64,000 nt of DNA, taken from positions 248,001 through 312,000 of the forward strand of contig NZ_AZUC01000047.1 in the NCBI RefSeq assembly GCF_000586555.1. The letters are read 5' to 3'. Shown here piece by piece: positions 47,116-57,228 of the stretch (positions are counted from its first letter, which is position 1; each line of letters opens with the position of its first letter). Both the position numbers and the translations under genes were made by a program. Below the pieces are notes generated by a model. The model saw nothing but the letters and a program-made list of their open reading frames with translations. It had not been told where the DNA came from and did not search any database. Source of the DNA: Sporosarcina sp. D27. GTDB taxonomy: Bacteria; Bacillota; Bacilli; Bacillales_A; Planococcaceae.

Positions 47116-48015
47116 CTAAGCACGCGGATGCGTATTCATATAGGTTCTTCTTAAATGCTCTTTCGTAGTATGGGTGTATATTTGTGTCGAAGACAGATCA
47201 CTGTGTCCGAGTAGTTCTTGGACAGTTCTCATATCCGCCCCTGCAGATAGTAAATGGGTCGCAAACGTATGACGCAACATATGGGGATAAACATTTGACT
47301 GGATAGATGCTCGCTCAACAATGGCATCTAGCACATGCCTGACACCACGTTCAGTAAGAGGGCCACCTCGTAAGTTTACAAATAATCGATCATGTTTAGT
47401 ACTTTTCATAAGTAAAGTCCGGCTATTTTCAATGTATTGCTCAATCGCCGACTGCGCAAAGCTGCCGAATGGGACATAGCGCTCTTTTCTGCCTTTCCCC
47501 ATTACGCGAACAATACCAAGATCGTTGTCGATATCACTTAAACAGATTGATGTAAGTTCACTTACTCGAATTCCTGTAGCGTAGAGAATTTCCAGTAATG
47601 CTCGATCGCGCATGTCTCTAGGTTTCTCTCCTAGGCATGCAACAAAAAGCTTTTCAAGTTCCTCAACATAAAAAAAAGCAGGAAGCCGTTCTTCCTTTTT
47701 AGGGTGGTGCAGTAAACGGAATGCTGTGTCATTAATGTCATATCGGGAATTGGCAAAGCGAAAGAATGAACGAACTGAAGAAATCTTTCTCGAAATGGTT
47801 GCTCTCGATAATTCGCGCTCATACAGACGCGACGCAAAAAGCCGTGCTTCTTGATATGTAATGCTCTCTATCGTAAGAATACCTTCAGTTTTTAAGAACT
47901 CAAGAAATTCATCTACATCTTTTTCATATTCCGATACAGTGTGGACTGAATAGTTCTTTTCCAAACGAACGTACGTTATATACTCGTTACGCATTTGGAT
48001 TGTCTTTTCATCCAT
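47116..48015 (-). CDS. xerC: Tyrosine recombinase XerC (CodV)
   Basis: Resolves chromosome dimers at dif with XerD. The 299-aa protein has a SAM-like N-terminal core-binding domain (YVRLEKNYSVHTVSEYEKDV) and a catalytic domain with the R-H-R-H-Y set: Arg in YATGIRVSEL, HxxR in HMLRHTFATHLL, LLGHSDLSSTQIYTH with the nucleophilic Tyr. The ATG at 48015 has GGGAGGTG upstream. First gene of a xerC-hslV-hslU-codY unit, the conserved cod operon. Confidence 0.96.
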   Translation of the reverse strand: MDEKTIQMRNEYITYVRLEKNYSVHTVSEYEKDVDEFLEFLKTEGILTIESITYQEARLFASRLYERELSRATISRKISSVRSFFRFANSRYDINDTAFRLLHHPKKEERLPAFFYVEELEKLFVACLGEKPRDMRDRALLEILYATGIRVSELTSICLSDIDNDLGIVRVMGKGRKERYVPFGSFAQSAIEQYIENSRTLLMKSTKHDRLFVNLRGGPLTERGVRHVLDAIVERASIQSNVYPHMLRHTFATHLLSAGADMRTVQELLGHSDLSSTQIYTHTTKEHLRRTYMNTHPRA

Positions 48016-48139
48016 AAAACACACCTCCCGAAAAATGAATAAATAATCATCATTTAAACGCTTGGCAACTAGCGTATTCGATTACCCAAACTAATTGAAA
48101 ATGCTGATTACTCCTTAAATTCAAATTCATCCACGGTTT

Positions 48140-48169
48140 ACTATACACGATTTACAGGTATTTCTACAA
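48140..48169 (-). promoter_or_regulatory. Sigma-A promoter for xerC-hslVU-codY
   Basis: TTGTAG, 18 nt, TATAGT on the minus strand, in the 270-bp gap after trmFO. It gives a leader of about 120 nt before xerC. No other clear signal was seen in the rest of that gap apart from the trmFO terminator. Confidence 0.55.
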
Positions 48170-48254
48170 CTATGAGGCACTAGGAAGTCTGACCTCTACA
48201 CATTCTTTTTCTACATTGCCACTAAAAGTTCACAAAACCCTCATATTCACACAA

Positions 48255-48288
48255 TAAAAAGAAGAAGAAAGGCAATACCTTCCTTCTT
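48255..48288 (-). terminator. Intrinsic terminator after trmFO
   Basis: Stem AAGAAGGAAGG / CCTTTCTTCTT (one G-U) around a short loop, then TCTTTTTATT. It begins about 10 nt after the trmFO stop. Confidence 0.75.
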
Positions 48289-48298
48289 TACACATTTC

Positions 48299-49609
48299 TT
48301 ATAGTTGGTTGTCCATCTTGAATGTATCAAGTGCTTCGAGTGCCCGATTCGCATGTCTTTCAGCTCGCTCTAGTTTAGAACGGACTCGCTCTCCTAAATC
48401 TGGGAATAATCCAAAGTTCACATTCATTGGCTGGAAGTTCTTTGAATCTGCTTCTGTAATATATCTCGCCATGCTTCCTAATGCTGTCTGGTGAGGAAGA
48501 ACATAGAGCTCTTCACCTAAAGCCAGTCTTGCTGCGTTCATACCTGCCACTAGACCAGCTCCTGCAGACTCTACATATCCTTCAACACCTGTCATTTGAC
48601 CTGCGAAGAATAGATTTGGATTGGCTTTTAGCTGATAGGTTGGCTGCAACACTCTTGGTGAATTGATGAACGTGTTCCGATGCATCACGCCGTAGCGTAC
48701 GATTTCAACATTTTCAAGACCTGGTATGAGTCGCAAAACTTCTTTCTGGGCGCCCCATTTCATATGCGTCTGGAATCCGACAATGTTATACAGAGTTCCA
48801 GCAGCATCATCTTGGCGAAGCTGTACGACGGCTTTTGGACGTTTACCGGTTTTCGGATCTTCTAATCCAACTGGCTTCATCGGTCCAAATAATAGCGTCT
48901 TCTCACCTCGACTCGCAAGAACTTCAACAGGCATACAACTTTCGAAGTACACTTCTTTTTCAAATTCTTTAAGTTCCGCTACTTCCGCATTAACTAACGC
49001 ATTGTAAAATACATCAAATTCGTCCTCATTCATCGGACAATTGAGATATGCAGCTTCTCCTTTGTCATAACGTGATTTCAAGTACACTTTGTCCATATCG
49101 ATAGAGTCTTTTTCAACGATAGGTGCTGCCGCATCATAAAAGTATAGATACTCTTCACCCGTCAGCTGGCGAACTTTTTCAGCCAGGGTGGGAGAAGTGA
49201 GTGGACCGGTGGCAATCACTGTTATGCCTTCAGGAATCTCCGTTACTTCTTCATTTATGACTTTCACAAGTGGATGATTGCGTACTTTTTCCGTTACGTG
49301 TGCTGAGAACTCATGACGATCGACGGCAAGCGCTCCACCAGCAGGAACAGAGCAAGCATCCGCTGCTGCAATAATGATAGAGTCTAGACGTCGCATTTCT
49401 TCTTTAATGACGCCTACAGCATTCGTCAGCGCGTTTGCACGTAATGAGTTACTGCAAACGAGCTCTGCGAATTTGTCTGTATGGTGTGCTGGAGTTTGTT
49501 GAACAGGTCGCATTTCGTATAAACGGACCTGTACCCCGCGACTTGCAATTTGCCAAGCCGCTTCACTTCCCGCAAGTCCTGCTCCGATGACATTTACAAT
49601 TGGTGTCAC
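48299..49609 (-). CDS. trmFO: Folate-dependent tRNA m5U54 methyltransferase TrmFO
   Basis: Flavoprotein that methylates U54 in the T-loop using methylene-tetrahydrofolate. The 436-aa protein shows the FAD-binding N-terminus [20 protein letters not shown], then [20 protein letters not shown] and [20 protein letters not shown], all diagnostic for TrmFO/Gid. Translation appears to start at a GTG with AAGGG 6 nt upstream. It follows topA by 24 nt, and a terminator follows. Confidence 0.97.
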   Translation of the reverse strand: MTPIVNVIGAGLAGSEAAWQIASRGVQVRLYEMRPVQQTPAHHTDKFAELVCSNSLRANALTNAVGVIKEEMRRLDSIIIAAADACSVPAGGALAVDRHEFSAHVTEKVRNHPLVKVINEEVTEIPEGITVIATGPLTSPTLAEKVRQLTGEEYLYFYDAAAPIVEKDSIDMDKVYLKSRYDKGEAAYLNCPMNEDEFDVFYNALVNAEVAELKEFEKEVYFESCMPVEVLASRGEKTLLFGPMKPVGLEDPKTGKRPKAVVQLRQDDAAGTLYNIVGFQTHMKWGAQKEVLRLIPGLENVEIVRYGVMHRNTFINSPRVLQPTYQLKANPNLFFAGQMTGVEGYVESAGAGLVAGMNAARLALGEELYVLPHQTALGSMARYITEADSKNFQPMNVNFGLFPDLGERVRSKLERAERHANRALEALDTFKMDNQL

Positions 49610-49633
49610 ATTGAACCCTTCTCTCTAGCTAAA

Positions 49634-51712
49634 TTATTCTTGTGGTTTCTCTTTATAATCACATTCCGTACATTGGATTTGCAATCCTTTTTTCAGACGT
49701 TTTTCAACAAGAGTACTTTCACATTTCGGACATGGTCTAGAAATTGGTTTATCCCAAGAAATATATTCGCATTCAGGATACCGATCACAACCATAGAAAA
49801 TCCGGTTTTTCTTACTCTTCCGTTCGACGACTTCCCCTTCTTTGCAAAGCGGACATGTTACGCCTATCGGTTTAATAATCGCTTTTGTATTACGGCAATC
49901 CGGGAAGTTTGAGCAGGCCATGAACTTACCATAACGACCCATTTTATAGACCATTGGAGACCCACACTTTTCACAATCTTCTCCGGCAGGCTCATCTTTA
50001 ATCTCAATTTTCTCCATTTCTTCATCTGCGACTTTCAAATGCTTTTCAAAGTCTTTGTAAAACTCATCGATGACCGTAACCCAAGGGATTTCCCCGACTT
50101 CTATATGGTCCAGACTTTGTTCCATTTTAGCCGTAAACTCTGCATTGGTGATATCTGAGAAGTATTGGTTGACCGCTGCGTTGACAATCCCACCTAATTC
50201 AGTAGGAACAAATCGTTTCGCATCTAAAGTGACATAGCCTCTTTTTTGAATAGTATCCAATGTTGGCGCGTATGTCGATGGTCGTCCTATCCCTAGCTCT
50301 TCCAAAGTTTTCACAAGACGTGCCTCGGAATAACGTGGAGGTGGTTGCGTGAAATGTTGTTTCGGATCAATCGACGCACACTTGACCGTTTCCCCTTCCG
50401 TAAGCGGAGGTAGGACATTATCCTTTTCTTCTTCCTTATCATCATGACTCTCAATATACACTTTCATGAATCCTTGGAATTTTACCTGTGATCCTGTTGC
50501 TCGGAACTGTACGTCGTTGTTCAGTAAGTCTACAGTCACCGTATCAAGGATGGCAGGTGCCATTTGACTTGCAAGAAAACGCGACCAAATGAGTTTGTAT
50601 AATTTCAACTGATCTTTTGATAAAAACGCTTTCATCGCTTCAGGTGTACGTAGGACAGATGTTGGACGGACGGCTTCGTGAGCGTCTTGTGTCTTCGCAG
50701 CTGAAGACTTGCTAGCCGCTTTTGTTTTACGTGTAAACTCTTCACCATACATCGTCTCAATATGCGATTTCGCTTCAGCTTGGGCCGTCTCGGATGTTCT
50801 CGTCGAATCCGTTCGCATATACGTAATGAGACCAACGATTCCTTCTTTACCGATTGTAATCCCTTCGTACAATTGCTGGGCAATCATCATCGTTTTCTTC
50901 GCACGGAAGTTCAACTTACGTGCTGCCTCTTGCTGTAGAGAAGACGTTGTAAATGGCACAGCAGGATTACGTTTACGTTCTTTCTTCACGACTTGGTGTA
51001 CCTTAAAGTCATCACCGTCCAAGTTAGAGAGAATCTCGTCGACTTGACTTTTGTCTGTCAGTTTGACTTTCTTACCAGCTGTTCCATAGAAAGAAGCCTC
51101 AAAATCACCTTCTTTTTTACTGAACCCCGCACCGATTGACCAATACTCTTCAGGTTCGAAGGATTTAATTTCTTCTTCGCGATCAATAATGAGCTTCAAA
51201 GCCACAGATTGAACACGACCTGCTGACAAACCTTTCTTGACTTTCTTCCATAGAATCGGACTGATATTATAGCCAACAAGCCTATCAAGAATACGACGCG
51301 CTTGTTGGGCATCTACTAAATCCGTATTGATCGGTCGCGGATTTTTAAACGATTCTTTAATTGCATCTTTTGTAATTTCGTTAAAGACCACGCGACAGTC
51401 GGAATGATCATCCACACCAAGCTGATGCGCAAGATGCCAGGCAATTGCTTCCCCTTCTCTGTCGGGGTCAGCCGCGAGAAAGATTTTTTTCGCTTTTTTT
51501 GCTTCTTTTTTCAAATCTTGTAGGATCGGGCCTTTTCCCCGAATCGTAATATACTTCGGTTCATAGTTGTTTTCCACATCGACCCCCATTTGACTGCGGG
51601 GCAAATCTCTTAAGTGGCCGAGGGATGCGCGCACTTTGTATTTCTTTCCTAAATAGCGTTCAATTGTCTTTGCTTTTGCTGGTGATTCCACGATTACTAG
51701 GTAATCTGCCAT
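49634..51712 (-). CDS. topA: DNA topoisomerase I
   Basis: Type IA enzyme relaxing negative supercoils. The 692-aa protein begins with the TOPRIM domain ([35 protein letters not shown]). The active-site Tyr is in [15 protein letters not shown]. At the C-terminus it has three four-cysteine zinc ribbons (from [16 protein letters not shown] and CPKCEST), as in B. subtilis. Length is typical. It lies after dprA and upstream of trmFO with close spacing. Confidence 0.97.
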   Translation of the reverse strand: MADYLVIVESPAKAKTIERYLGKKYKVRASLGHLRDLPRSQMGVDVENNYEPKYITIRGKGPILQDLKKEAKKAKKIFLAADPDREGEAIAWHLAHQLGVDDHSDCRVVFNEITKDAIKESFKNPRPINTDLVDAQQARRILDRLVGYNISPILWKKVKKGLSAGRVQSVALKLIIDREEEIKSFEPEEYWSIGAGFSKKEGDFEASFYGTAGKKVKLTDKSQVDEILSNLDGDDFKVHQVVKKERKRNPAVPFTTSSLQQEAARKLNFRAKKTMMIAQQLYEGITIGKEGIVGLITYMRTDSTRTSETAQAEAKSHIETMYGEEFTRKTKAASKSSAAKTQDAHEAVRPTSVLRTPEAMKAFLSKDQLKLYKLIWSRFLASQMAPAILDTVTVDLLNNDVQFRATGSQVKFQGFMKVYIESHDDKEEEKDNVLPPLTEGETVKCASIDPKQHFTQPPPRYSEARLVKTLEELGIGRPSTYAPTLDTIQKRGYVTLDAKRFVPTELGGIVNAAVNQYFSDITNAEFTAKMEQSLDHIEVGEIPWVTVIDEFYKDFEKHLKVADEEMEKIEIKDEPAGEDCEKCGSPMVYKMGRYGKFMACSNFPDCRNTKAIIKPIGVTCPLCKEGEVVERKSKKNRIFYGCDRYPECEYISWDKPISRPCPKCESTLVEKRLKKGLQIQCTECDYKEKPQE

Positions 51713-51777
51713 TCTAATGTGCCCCCCTTAAAGAGGTTCTTTGTATTTATTCATCTAAAAGAATATCTGTTGCAAAA

Positions 51778-51786
51778 TGTATAACA
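51778..51786 (-). promoter_or_regulatory. Possible extended -10 promoter for topA-trmFO
   Basis: TGTTATACA on the minus strand resembles TGnTATAAT; the -35 (TTGCTT at 15 nt) is off-spacing. It lies in the 120-bp dprA/topA gap. Confidence 0.35.
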
Positions 51787-51832
51787 GTTTTCATGGAAAA
51801 GCAACTATTTTAGTAAAAAGACATTTCTCTCG

Positions 51833-52684
51833 TCAAGATTCGACAAGAGATTCCATGATTTGAAAGCCGCTCCAGATCGGTCGTGCTCCTTCATCTAATA
51901 ATTTGTTCGGCCCTAATGACAATGGCGAGTCTATGGGTCCAGGAACAGCAAATATTTCTTTTCCATGATCGAGTGCATGCTCAATTGTACTCATCGTTCC
52001 GCTCTTCACTGCTGATTCTGTAATGACAATGGAGTTGGACAGTCCACTTATAATCCTGTTTCTCATTGGAAACGTCCATTTAGCAGGTGGATGGTATGGC
52101 GGATACTCAGTTATTAAAAGGTGCTCTTCTGCAATAGTTGTTGCAAGTTCTTCATTTTCTTTCGGATATAGATGAAGGAATCCATGTCCAAGTACAGCTA
52201 TTGTCTGACCACCATATTTTATGGCTGCTTGATGAGCCATTGTATCTGCACCTTTCGCAAGTCCTGAAACAATTACAGATCCATGTTGGACGAGTGGTGG
52301 GACAATCATCTTCATAGCACAGACCGAGTATCCCCCAGCTTTGCGGGAACCAATTATTGCAACTTTACTTGGTTTTTTCAGTAAACCCGGATCACCTTTT
52401 GTATAAAGAACAGCAGGTGGATCTATTAACTGTTTTAGTCTTTCAGGATAATCAGGATGTGTATAAGGAATGGGGATTATTCCTTTTTCGAGAAGCAACT
52501 CTAGGAGAGGGAGTGGGGTTAGTTTGGCAAGTTTCAGGTTCAAGTTTGTGCGTTGTTTTTGTGATAAATTAGGAACGTATTTTGGATCATAGTTATTTTC
52601 AAGCAATCTAGTAAGCTGGGGATAAGGGACAGGCAATGCGTAGTGAAGTTTCAAAAGCTGATGTTCGTGTGCAGATAGCTTCAT
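51833..52684 (-). CDS. dprA: DNA processing protein DprA (Smf)
   Basis: Loads RecA on incoming single-stranded DNA during natural transformation. The 283-aa protein has an N-terminal helical region and the Rossmann-like core: AIIGSRKAGGYSVCAMKMIV, IVSGLAKGADTMAHQAAIKY, GGQTIAVLGHG and RNRIISGLSNSIVITESAVK. These are the family hallmarks. The ATG at 52684 has AGGAGG upstream; the longer frame runs into the sucD terminator. No winged-helix C-terminal domain is present, as in B. subtilis. Confidence 0.95.
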   Translation of the reverse strand: MKLSAHEHQLLKLHYALPVPYPQLTRLLENNYDPKYVPNLSQKQRTNLNLKLAKLTPLPLLELLLEKGIIPIPYTHPDYPERLKQLIDPPAVLYTKGDPGLLKKPSKVAIIGSRKAGGYSVCAMKMIVPPLVQHGSVIVSGLAKGADTMAHQAAIKYGGQTIAVLGHGFLHLYPKENEELATTIAEEHLLITEYPPYHPPAKWTFPMRNRIISGLSNSIVITESAVKSGTMSTIEHALDHGKEIFAVPGPIDSPLSLGPNKLLDEGARPIWSGFQIMESLVES

Positions 52685-52705
52685 TAAATACCTCCTCTTT
52701 GTATA

Positions 52706-52742
52706 GAAAAGATGCAGCGTACTCATTGAATACGCTGCATCT
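52706..52742 (-). terminator. Intrinsic terminator after sucD
   Basis: Stem AGATGCAGCGTA / TACGCTGCATCT with a 9-nt loop, then TTTTC. It ends about 20 nt before the dprA ATG and close after the sucD stop. Confidence 0.85.
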
Positions 52743-52748
52743 TCTATC

Positions 52749-53651
52749 TTAGTGGGTTTTACACTTTTCGTATAGCCCTTTTTCTTTAATTACTTTAATC
52801 AATGTCTCACCGATAACAGATGGCGTTTCTGCAACCTCTACGCCAGCGTTATTGAGCGCTTTGATTTTTTCGTCAGCCGTTCCTTTACCGCCAGAAATAA
52901 TGGCACCAGCATGGCCCATACGCTTTCCTGGAGGTGCTGTTTGTCCACCGATGAATCCTACAACCGGTTTCTTCATGTTGGCTTTGATCCACTCAGCTGC
53001 TTCTTCTTCAGCAGTTCCGCCGATTTCACCAATCATAACAACTGCGTACGTGTCTTCATCTTCATTAAATTCTTTCAATACGTCGATGAAGTTCGTTCCA
53101 TTGACTGGGTCTCCACCAATACCAACAGCCGTCGTCTGACCGATACCTGCTTCAGATAGTTGGTGAACCGCTTCGTACGTCAATGTACCAGAGCGTGAAA
53201 TTACGCCTACGTGACCTTTTGTGTGAATGTAACCTGGCATAATACCAATTTTACATTCTTCTGGTGTAATAACACCAGGACAGTTCGGTCCAACAAGACG
53301 TGTCTTTTTACCATCCATGTAACGCACTACTTTCACCATGTCCAAAACAGGAATGTGCTCTGTAATACAGATTGCCATATCAAGTTCAGCGTCTACCGCT
53401 TCCATGATTGCATCTGCTGCGAAAGGTGCTGGTACGTAGATTACGGAAACATTAGCGCCAGTTTCTTTGACAGCTTCTTCCATTGTATTGAATACAGGAA
53501 CGCCATCAACTTCAGTGCCGCCTTTACCTGGTGTTACACCTGCAACGATTTTAGTTCCGTATTCAAGCATTTGCTGGGTATGAAATTTTGCAGTCCCGCC
53601 AGTGATACCTTGGACGACTACTTTTGTATTTTTATCGATATAAATACTCAT
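52749..53651 (-). CDS. sucD: Succinyl-CoA synthetase alpha subunit
   Basis: TCA-cycle enzyme interconverting succinyl-CoA and succinate with NTP formation. The 300-aa protein has the CoA-binding Rossmann fold ([20 protein letters not shown]), [40 protein letters not shown], and the phospho-His loop [20 protein letters not shown]. Length is normal. It follows sucC by about 18 nt. Confidence 0.97.
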   Translation of the reverse strand: MSIYIDKNTKVVVQGITGGTAKFHTQQMLEYGTKIVAGVTPGKGGTEVDGVPVFNTMEEAVKETGANVSVIYVPAPFAADAIMEAVDAELDMAICITEHIPVLDMVKVVRYMDGKKTRLVGPNCPGVITPEECKIGIMPGYIHTKGHVGVISRSGTLTYEAVHQLSEAGIGQTTAVGIGGDPVNGTNFIDVLKEFNEDEDTYAVVMIGEIGGTAEEEAAEWIKANMKKPVVGFIGGQTAPPGKRMGHAGAIISGGKGTADEKIKALNNAGVEVAETPSVIGETLIKVIKEKGLYEKCKTH

Positions 53652-53669
53652 CGTTTGTCCCTGCCTTTC

Positions 53670-54830
53670 TTAGCCTACGATTTCAACAATCTTTTGCGCG
53701 CCGTCTGCCATTGAGCCAGCTGCAATAATATTAAGCCCTGATTCGTTCAACAAAGCTTTACCTCTTTCCACGTTTGTTCCCTCAAGGCGAACAACTAGTG
53801 GTACTTCAAGGCCGACTTCTTTCGCTGCAGTGATAACACCTTCAGCGATCACGTCGCACTTCATAATTCCGCCAAAGATGTTAACGAAAATCCCTTTAAC
53901 ATGCTCATCTGAAAGGATGATTTTGAACGCTTCAGTTACTTTTTCAGCAGTCGCGCCGCCCCCAACGTCAAGGAAGTTTGCGGGTGATCCGCCGTAGTAA
54001 TTGATCGTATCCATTGTAGCCATAGCAAGTCCAGCACCATTGACCATGCAGCCGATGTTGCCGTCTAGTGAAATATAGCTCAAGTCATACTTGGAAGCTT
54101 CGATTTCTTTTGCGTCTTCTTCTTCGAAGTCACGCAACTCAACGATGTCCTTATGACGGAACAACGCATTGTCGTCAAAGTTGAATTTCGCATCAAGTGC
54201 AAGCACCTGGTCATCACCTGTTACAACAAGTGGATTAATTTCAACGATGGATGCATCTTTTTCTACGAATACTTGGTAAAGACCTGTCATGAATTTCGCT
54301 GCTTTGTTCACAAGATGTGCAGGAATGTTCATGTTGAATGCCATACGGCGTGCTTGGAATCCTGTCAATCCAGATACCGGATCAATGACTTCGTGGAAAA
54401 TCTTTTCAGGAGTCGCTTCTGCAACTTCTTCAATATCCATTCCGCCTTCTTCAGAACCCATAAGTGTTACACGGTCCGTAGCTCGGTCTACAACAAGACT
54501 GATGTAGTATTCCTTTTTGATGTCTGCGCCTTCTTCAATAAGTAAACGCTTGACTTCTTTTCCTTCTGGACCCGTTTGGTGAGTCACCAACGTTTTGCCA
54601 AGAAGTTCTTTTGCGTAAGCACGTACTTCGTCAAGATTTTTAGCAATTTTGACTCCGCCTGCTTTTCCGCGACCACCTGCATGAATTTGCGCTTTCACGA
54701 CAAATACTTCAGTGCCAAGTTCTTTCGCTGCTTTTACTGCCTCTTCTGGAGAAAATGCTGCAATCCCTTTTGAAGCTGCAACTCCATAATCACGAAGCAG
54801 TTGTTTCCCTTGATATTCATGGATATTCAT
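53670..54830 (-). CDS. sucC: Succinyl-CoA synthetase beta subunit
   Basis: ATP-grasp subunit that binds nucleotide and succinate. The 386-aa protein starts [20 protein letters not shown] and has [58 protein letters not shown] and [18 protein letters not shown]. The ATG at 54830 has GGAGG upstream; six further codons in the open frame are not conserved. A promoter lies about 50 nt upstream. Confidence 0.97.
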   Translation of the reverse strand: MNIHEYQGKQLLRDYGVAASKGIAAFSPEEAVKAAKELGTEVFVVKAQIHAGGRGKAGGVKIAKNLDEVRAYAKELLGKTLVTHQTGPEGKEVKRLLIEEGADIKKEYYISLVVDRATDRVTLMGSEEGGMDIEEVAEATPEKIFHEVIDPVSGLTGFQARRMAFNMNIPAHLVNKAAKFMTGLYQVFVEKDASIVEINPLVVTGDDQVLALDAKFNFDDNALFRHKDIVELRDFEEEDAKEIEASKYDLSYISLDGNIGCMVNGAGLAMATMDTINYYGGSPANFLDVGGGATAEKVTEAFKIILSDEHVKGIFVNIFGGIMKCDVIAEGVITAAKEVGLEVPLVVRLEGTNVERGKALLNESGLNIIAAGSMADGAQKIVEIVG

Positions 54831-54877
54831 CTTATATCCTCCAATCAAACTGATAACTATTCTTTACTGCGTACTCT

Positions 54878-54906
54878 ATTGTAGTAAACTTGTCATACTA
54901 TGTCCA
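54878..54906 (-). promoter_or_regulatory. Sigma-A promoter for sucCD
   Basis: TGGACA, 17 nt, TACAAT on the minus strand, each five of six to consensus, located between ylqH and sucC. Confidence 0.6.
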
Positions 54907-54958
54907 TATTTGTACTCGTAAAGTGCGAAATTTCTGTTCTACTACAGTCTTAAACTGT

Positions 54959-55240
54959 TTATTTTCCGCTTTTTGAACGATCTAATCTGTAAACATAGGC
55001 CAGAACTTCCGACACCGCTTGATATAGCTGGTCAGGAATCGTCTCATTTACTTCTAACTGACCGAGTAATTCTACTAGACTTGGATCTTCTTGTATAGGA
55101 ACACCATGTTCTCGAGCTTTCTCGAGTATATTCTCCGCAATTTGACCTTTTCCTTTGGCCGTCACTTTCGGTGCTTCGTTGAGCTCAGGCAAATAGGTCA
55201 ACGCGACCGCTTCACGGCGCTTATATCGCTTTTCACTCAT
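54959..55240 (-). CDS. ylqH: YlqH, stand-alone FlhB C-terminal-domain protein (FlhB2)
   Basis: A 93-aa protein matching only the cytoplasmic C-terminal part of FlhB: RRREAVALTYLPELNEAPKV-like region (YKRREAVALTYLPELNEAPK), IAENILEKAREHGVPIQEDP and LYQAVSEVLAYVYRLDRSKS. The NPTH self-cleavage motif of true FlhB is replaced by LTYLPE, so it resembles the already cleaved C-terminal fragment. It overlaps the ylqG 3' end by 4 nt. In B. subtilis a similar FlhB-like fragment can partly replace FlhB-C; role here unproven. Confidence 0.9.
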   Translation of the reverse strand: MSEKRYKRREAVALTYLPELNEAPKVTAKGKGQIAENILEKAREHGVPIQEDPSLVELLGQLEVNETIPDQLYQAVSEVLAYVYRLDRSKSGK

Positions 55241-55548
55241 ATCCGGAAATCGACTCCTTGCGTTCCGCTACCTGTAGACAAGCTAGACTTAGTCGGAGTA
55301 ATCACTTCTTCTTGGAATTGTTTAAAACGGACAGCGGAAAGACGATATCCTTCCTCATCTAATCCTTCTGCTAGTCTATCTTCAAGGACCGCTCCGAGCA
55401 TTTTCAATGTAGGATCTTCATTGAAAATAGTTAATGTCACGACTTTGTTTTGTACTTGCATATCGACCACTGTTTTGTGGATTGCTTCTAGATCTAAGTA
55501 AAACAAGACACGCGCATGATCCGGATCAATCTTTCCATCTTCTTTCAT
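55237..55548 (-). CDS. ylqG: YlqG C-terminal part, downstream of an in-frame stop
   Basis: This 103-aa open frame (from the first ATG) is in the same reading frame as the 549-aa upstream part and separated from it only by a TGA codon and ten sense codons (IDATIEWNGR). Its sequence (RVLFYLDLEAIHKTVVDMQV, VVTLTIFNEDPTLKMLGAVL) is the rest of a FliK-type Flg_hook domain. Whether it is made depends on UGA read-through or on re-initiation at the ATG. Overlaps ylqH by 4 nt. Confidence 0.7.
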   Translation of the reverse strand: MKEDGKIDPDHARVLFYLDLEAIHKTVVDMQVQNKVVTLTIFNEDPTLKMLGAVLEDRLAEGLDEEGYRLSAVRFKQFQEEVITPTKSSLSTGSGTQGVDFRI

Positions 55549-55578
55549 CCGCCCATTCCACTCAATCGTTGCGTCAAT

Positions 55579-55581
55579 TCA
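55579..55581 (-). other. In-frame TGA interrupting ylqG
   Basis: The frame reads QIIMQVPLHLQGK, TGA, then IDATIEWNGRMKEDG. Both sides lie inside one Flg_hook-like domain, so this is a nonsense codon rather than a gene boundary. Downstream context is TGA-ATT. Confidence 0.85.
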
Positions 55582-57228
55582 CTTCCCCTGTAAGTGAAGT
55601 GGAACTTGCATGATTATCTGCTGTTGTACACCAGATTCAGTCGATTGTAGAGGCTGACCATTCAATCTTGAAACGACTGTTTCTGCTGCTTCCCGTAGAG
55701 CTGTTCCTGCCATACCTTCTTGCAAAAGTGCAACAAGCTGAGGTTTTAGGGAATCCTGAATTTGTGATATATGCAGTTCTTTTGATGCAAGACCCGCTTC
55801 GTAGTGAACACCCAGCTTTACTAAAACAGATTGTATCGCTTGTTTAATAGTACTGCCTGAAAGTTCTTCACTTGTTGCCGCTTCTGCTGCAGCTATGAAG
55901 GATTGAATGACCGGCGCATTCGATTGCATAGCTTGTTTAACAAGTGCAGGGAGTTTGTCTAGCCCCCCTTGAGCATCCAGTGCTGCTTGTAACAGAGCCG
56001 GCATCCCCGTTTGCAATGGAGTGGAACTTGAATTCACAGACGACTGAGCGGGATTTTGGCTAGGTAACATTTGTTTTGTAGCTTCACTGAATAATGTCTC
56101 ACTAAACTTCGCAAGTAAGGCGCTTGCCGTCTCATTAGTTCGAGAATGAGCTGATAAAAAATTCGTTAACTGGCCTTTAACGCCTACAGGCAATTCCGTT
56201 TGTTGAATGATTCGTTGGAGTTCTGCGGATGCTCCTACAGGTAACTTAGTTGCACCTGTCATTACTTGTTGAAGTGCTGTTAATAACTGCTTAGCGTCTA
56301 TTTTAAGAGCATTTTCCGATGGTATCGAGGTACCCAAAGTAGTATTGGTTTGTTGCGCCGCTTGTTTTTCAACAGTCGGCATTTGAGATTGGGTGTTTTG
56401 AGATGAACTGACAAGCTTCGCTAACACAGTAGGTAGATTGGCAAGGGATGTTTGTGCTGGTAAGATACCTGCTGCTTTCAGTAGTTGAACAGCTTGGAAC
56501 CGAAGTTCAGGAGGAGCTGATTTGTCCAGTGCAGCCGAAAGTGTTTGCGCCAACAGTTTTCCCCCATTAGCTTCCATTAAAGGCTGTTTTATTTGCTGAA
56601 GAATCGTTTGGATATCCATCTTTTGAGTGCTGGGTATTTTGTTATCCGAACTGACTGCCTGCTGAAGTGCATCAAGGACACCTTGAAGTCCCTCTTTCGT
56701 TTCAACTCCCATCATCGCATGAAACAGTTGGGGGGTTATAGGTAGCTTGAGGGACACTAGCTTCCCTATAGATTGAAGGGCTTCCTGCTGTTGTCCAGGT
56801 GATGTTTGCTTCAGAAGTGTTTCACCTGCAATCAATGATTCTCGCGTGATAGGAATTTGCTGCTTCATGAAAAAGTCCACAAGTTTACGCATTTCAGGTG
56901 TCTTAGTAAGTTGTAAGGTGTCGAGCAAACTGCCGATTTTCGCACTTTGACTCTCCCCTTGCGTATGTGGCCCAGAGATTAGTTTCAACTGCAATTCAGG
57001 TTCAGTCGCCTTCACTTGAAAATAATAAGAATCTCCTGCCTTTAGCGGGACTTCTAATTTTGCATTCAGCTTTTGGTTACCAATTTGGACTTCTGCCATT
57101 TCACCTGGATATAGTTGTTTAATCGTCCCATGGAAAAGTTGTCCTTCTCTTAGTTGAGCGGGTTGTGATGGCTGTACATTTCCTATGTTGGCTGGGTTGA
57201 GATTTTGTGTTATTGACGGATTGTTCAT
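55579..57228 (-). CDS. ylqG: YlqG, FliK-like protein (N-terminal part, truncated by TGA)
   Basis: A 549-aa protein with the layout of the FliK-like B. subtilis YlqG. The N-terminal domain (GQLFHGTIKQLYPGEMAEVQ, APLKAGDSYYFQVKATEP-like sequence) is followed by a long Gln/Ser/Ala-rich helical region. A C-terminal segment begins the Flg_hook domain (QQIIMQVPLHLQGK) and then hits the stop. With the downstream part the full length is 662 sense codons plus the internal TGA. The ATG overlaps the rnhB stop (ATGA). Function is unknown; pairing with the FlhB-like ylqH suggests a secretion-related task. Confidence 0.8.
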   Translation of the reverse strand: MNNPSITQNLNPANIGNVQPSQPAQLREGQLFHGTIKQLYPGEMAEVQIGNQKLNAKLEVPLKAGDSYYFQVKATEPELQLKLISGPHTQGESQSAKIGSLLDTLQLTKTPEMRKLVDFFMKQQIPITRESLIAGETLLKQTSPGQQQEALQSIGKLVSLKLPITPQLFHAMMGVETKEGLQGVLDALQQAVSSDNKIPSTQKMDIQTILQQIKQPLMEANGGKLLAQTLSAALDKSAPPELRFQAVQLLKAAGILPAQTSLANLPTVLAKLVSSSQNTQSQMPTVEKQAAQQTNTTLGTSIPSENALKIDAKQLLTALQQVMTGATKLPVGASAELQRIIQQTELPVGVKGQLTNFLSAHSRTNETASALLAKFSETLFSEATKQMLPSQNPAQSSVNSSSTPLQTGMPALLQAALDAQGGLDKLPALVKQAMQSNAPVIQSFIAAAEAATSEELSGSTIKQAIQSVLVKLGVHYEAGLASKELHISQIQDSLKPQLVALLQEGMAGTALREAAETVVSRLNGQPLQSTESGVQQQIIMQVPLHLQGK

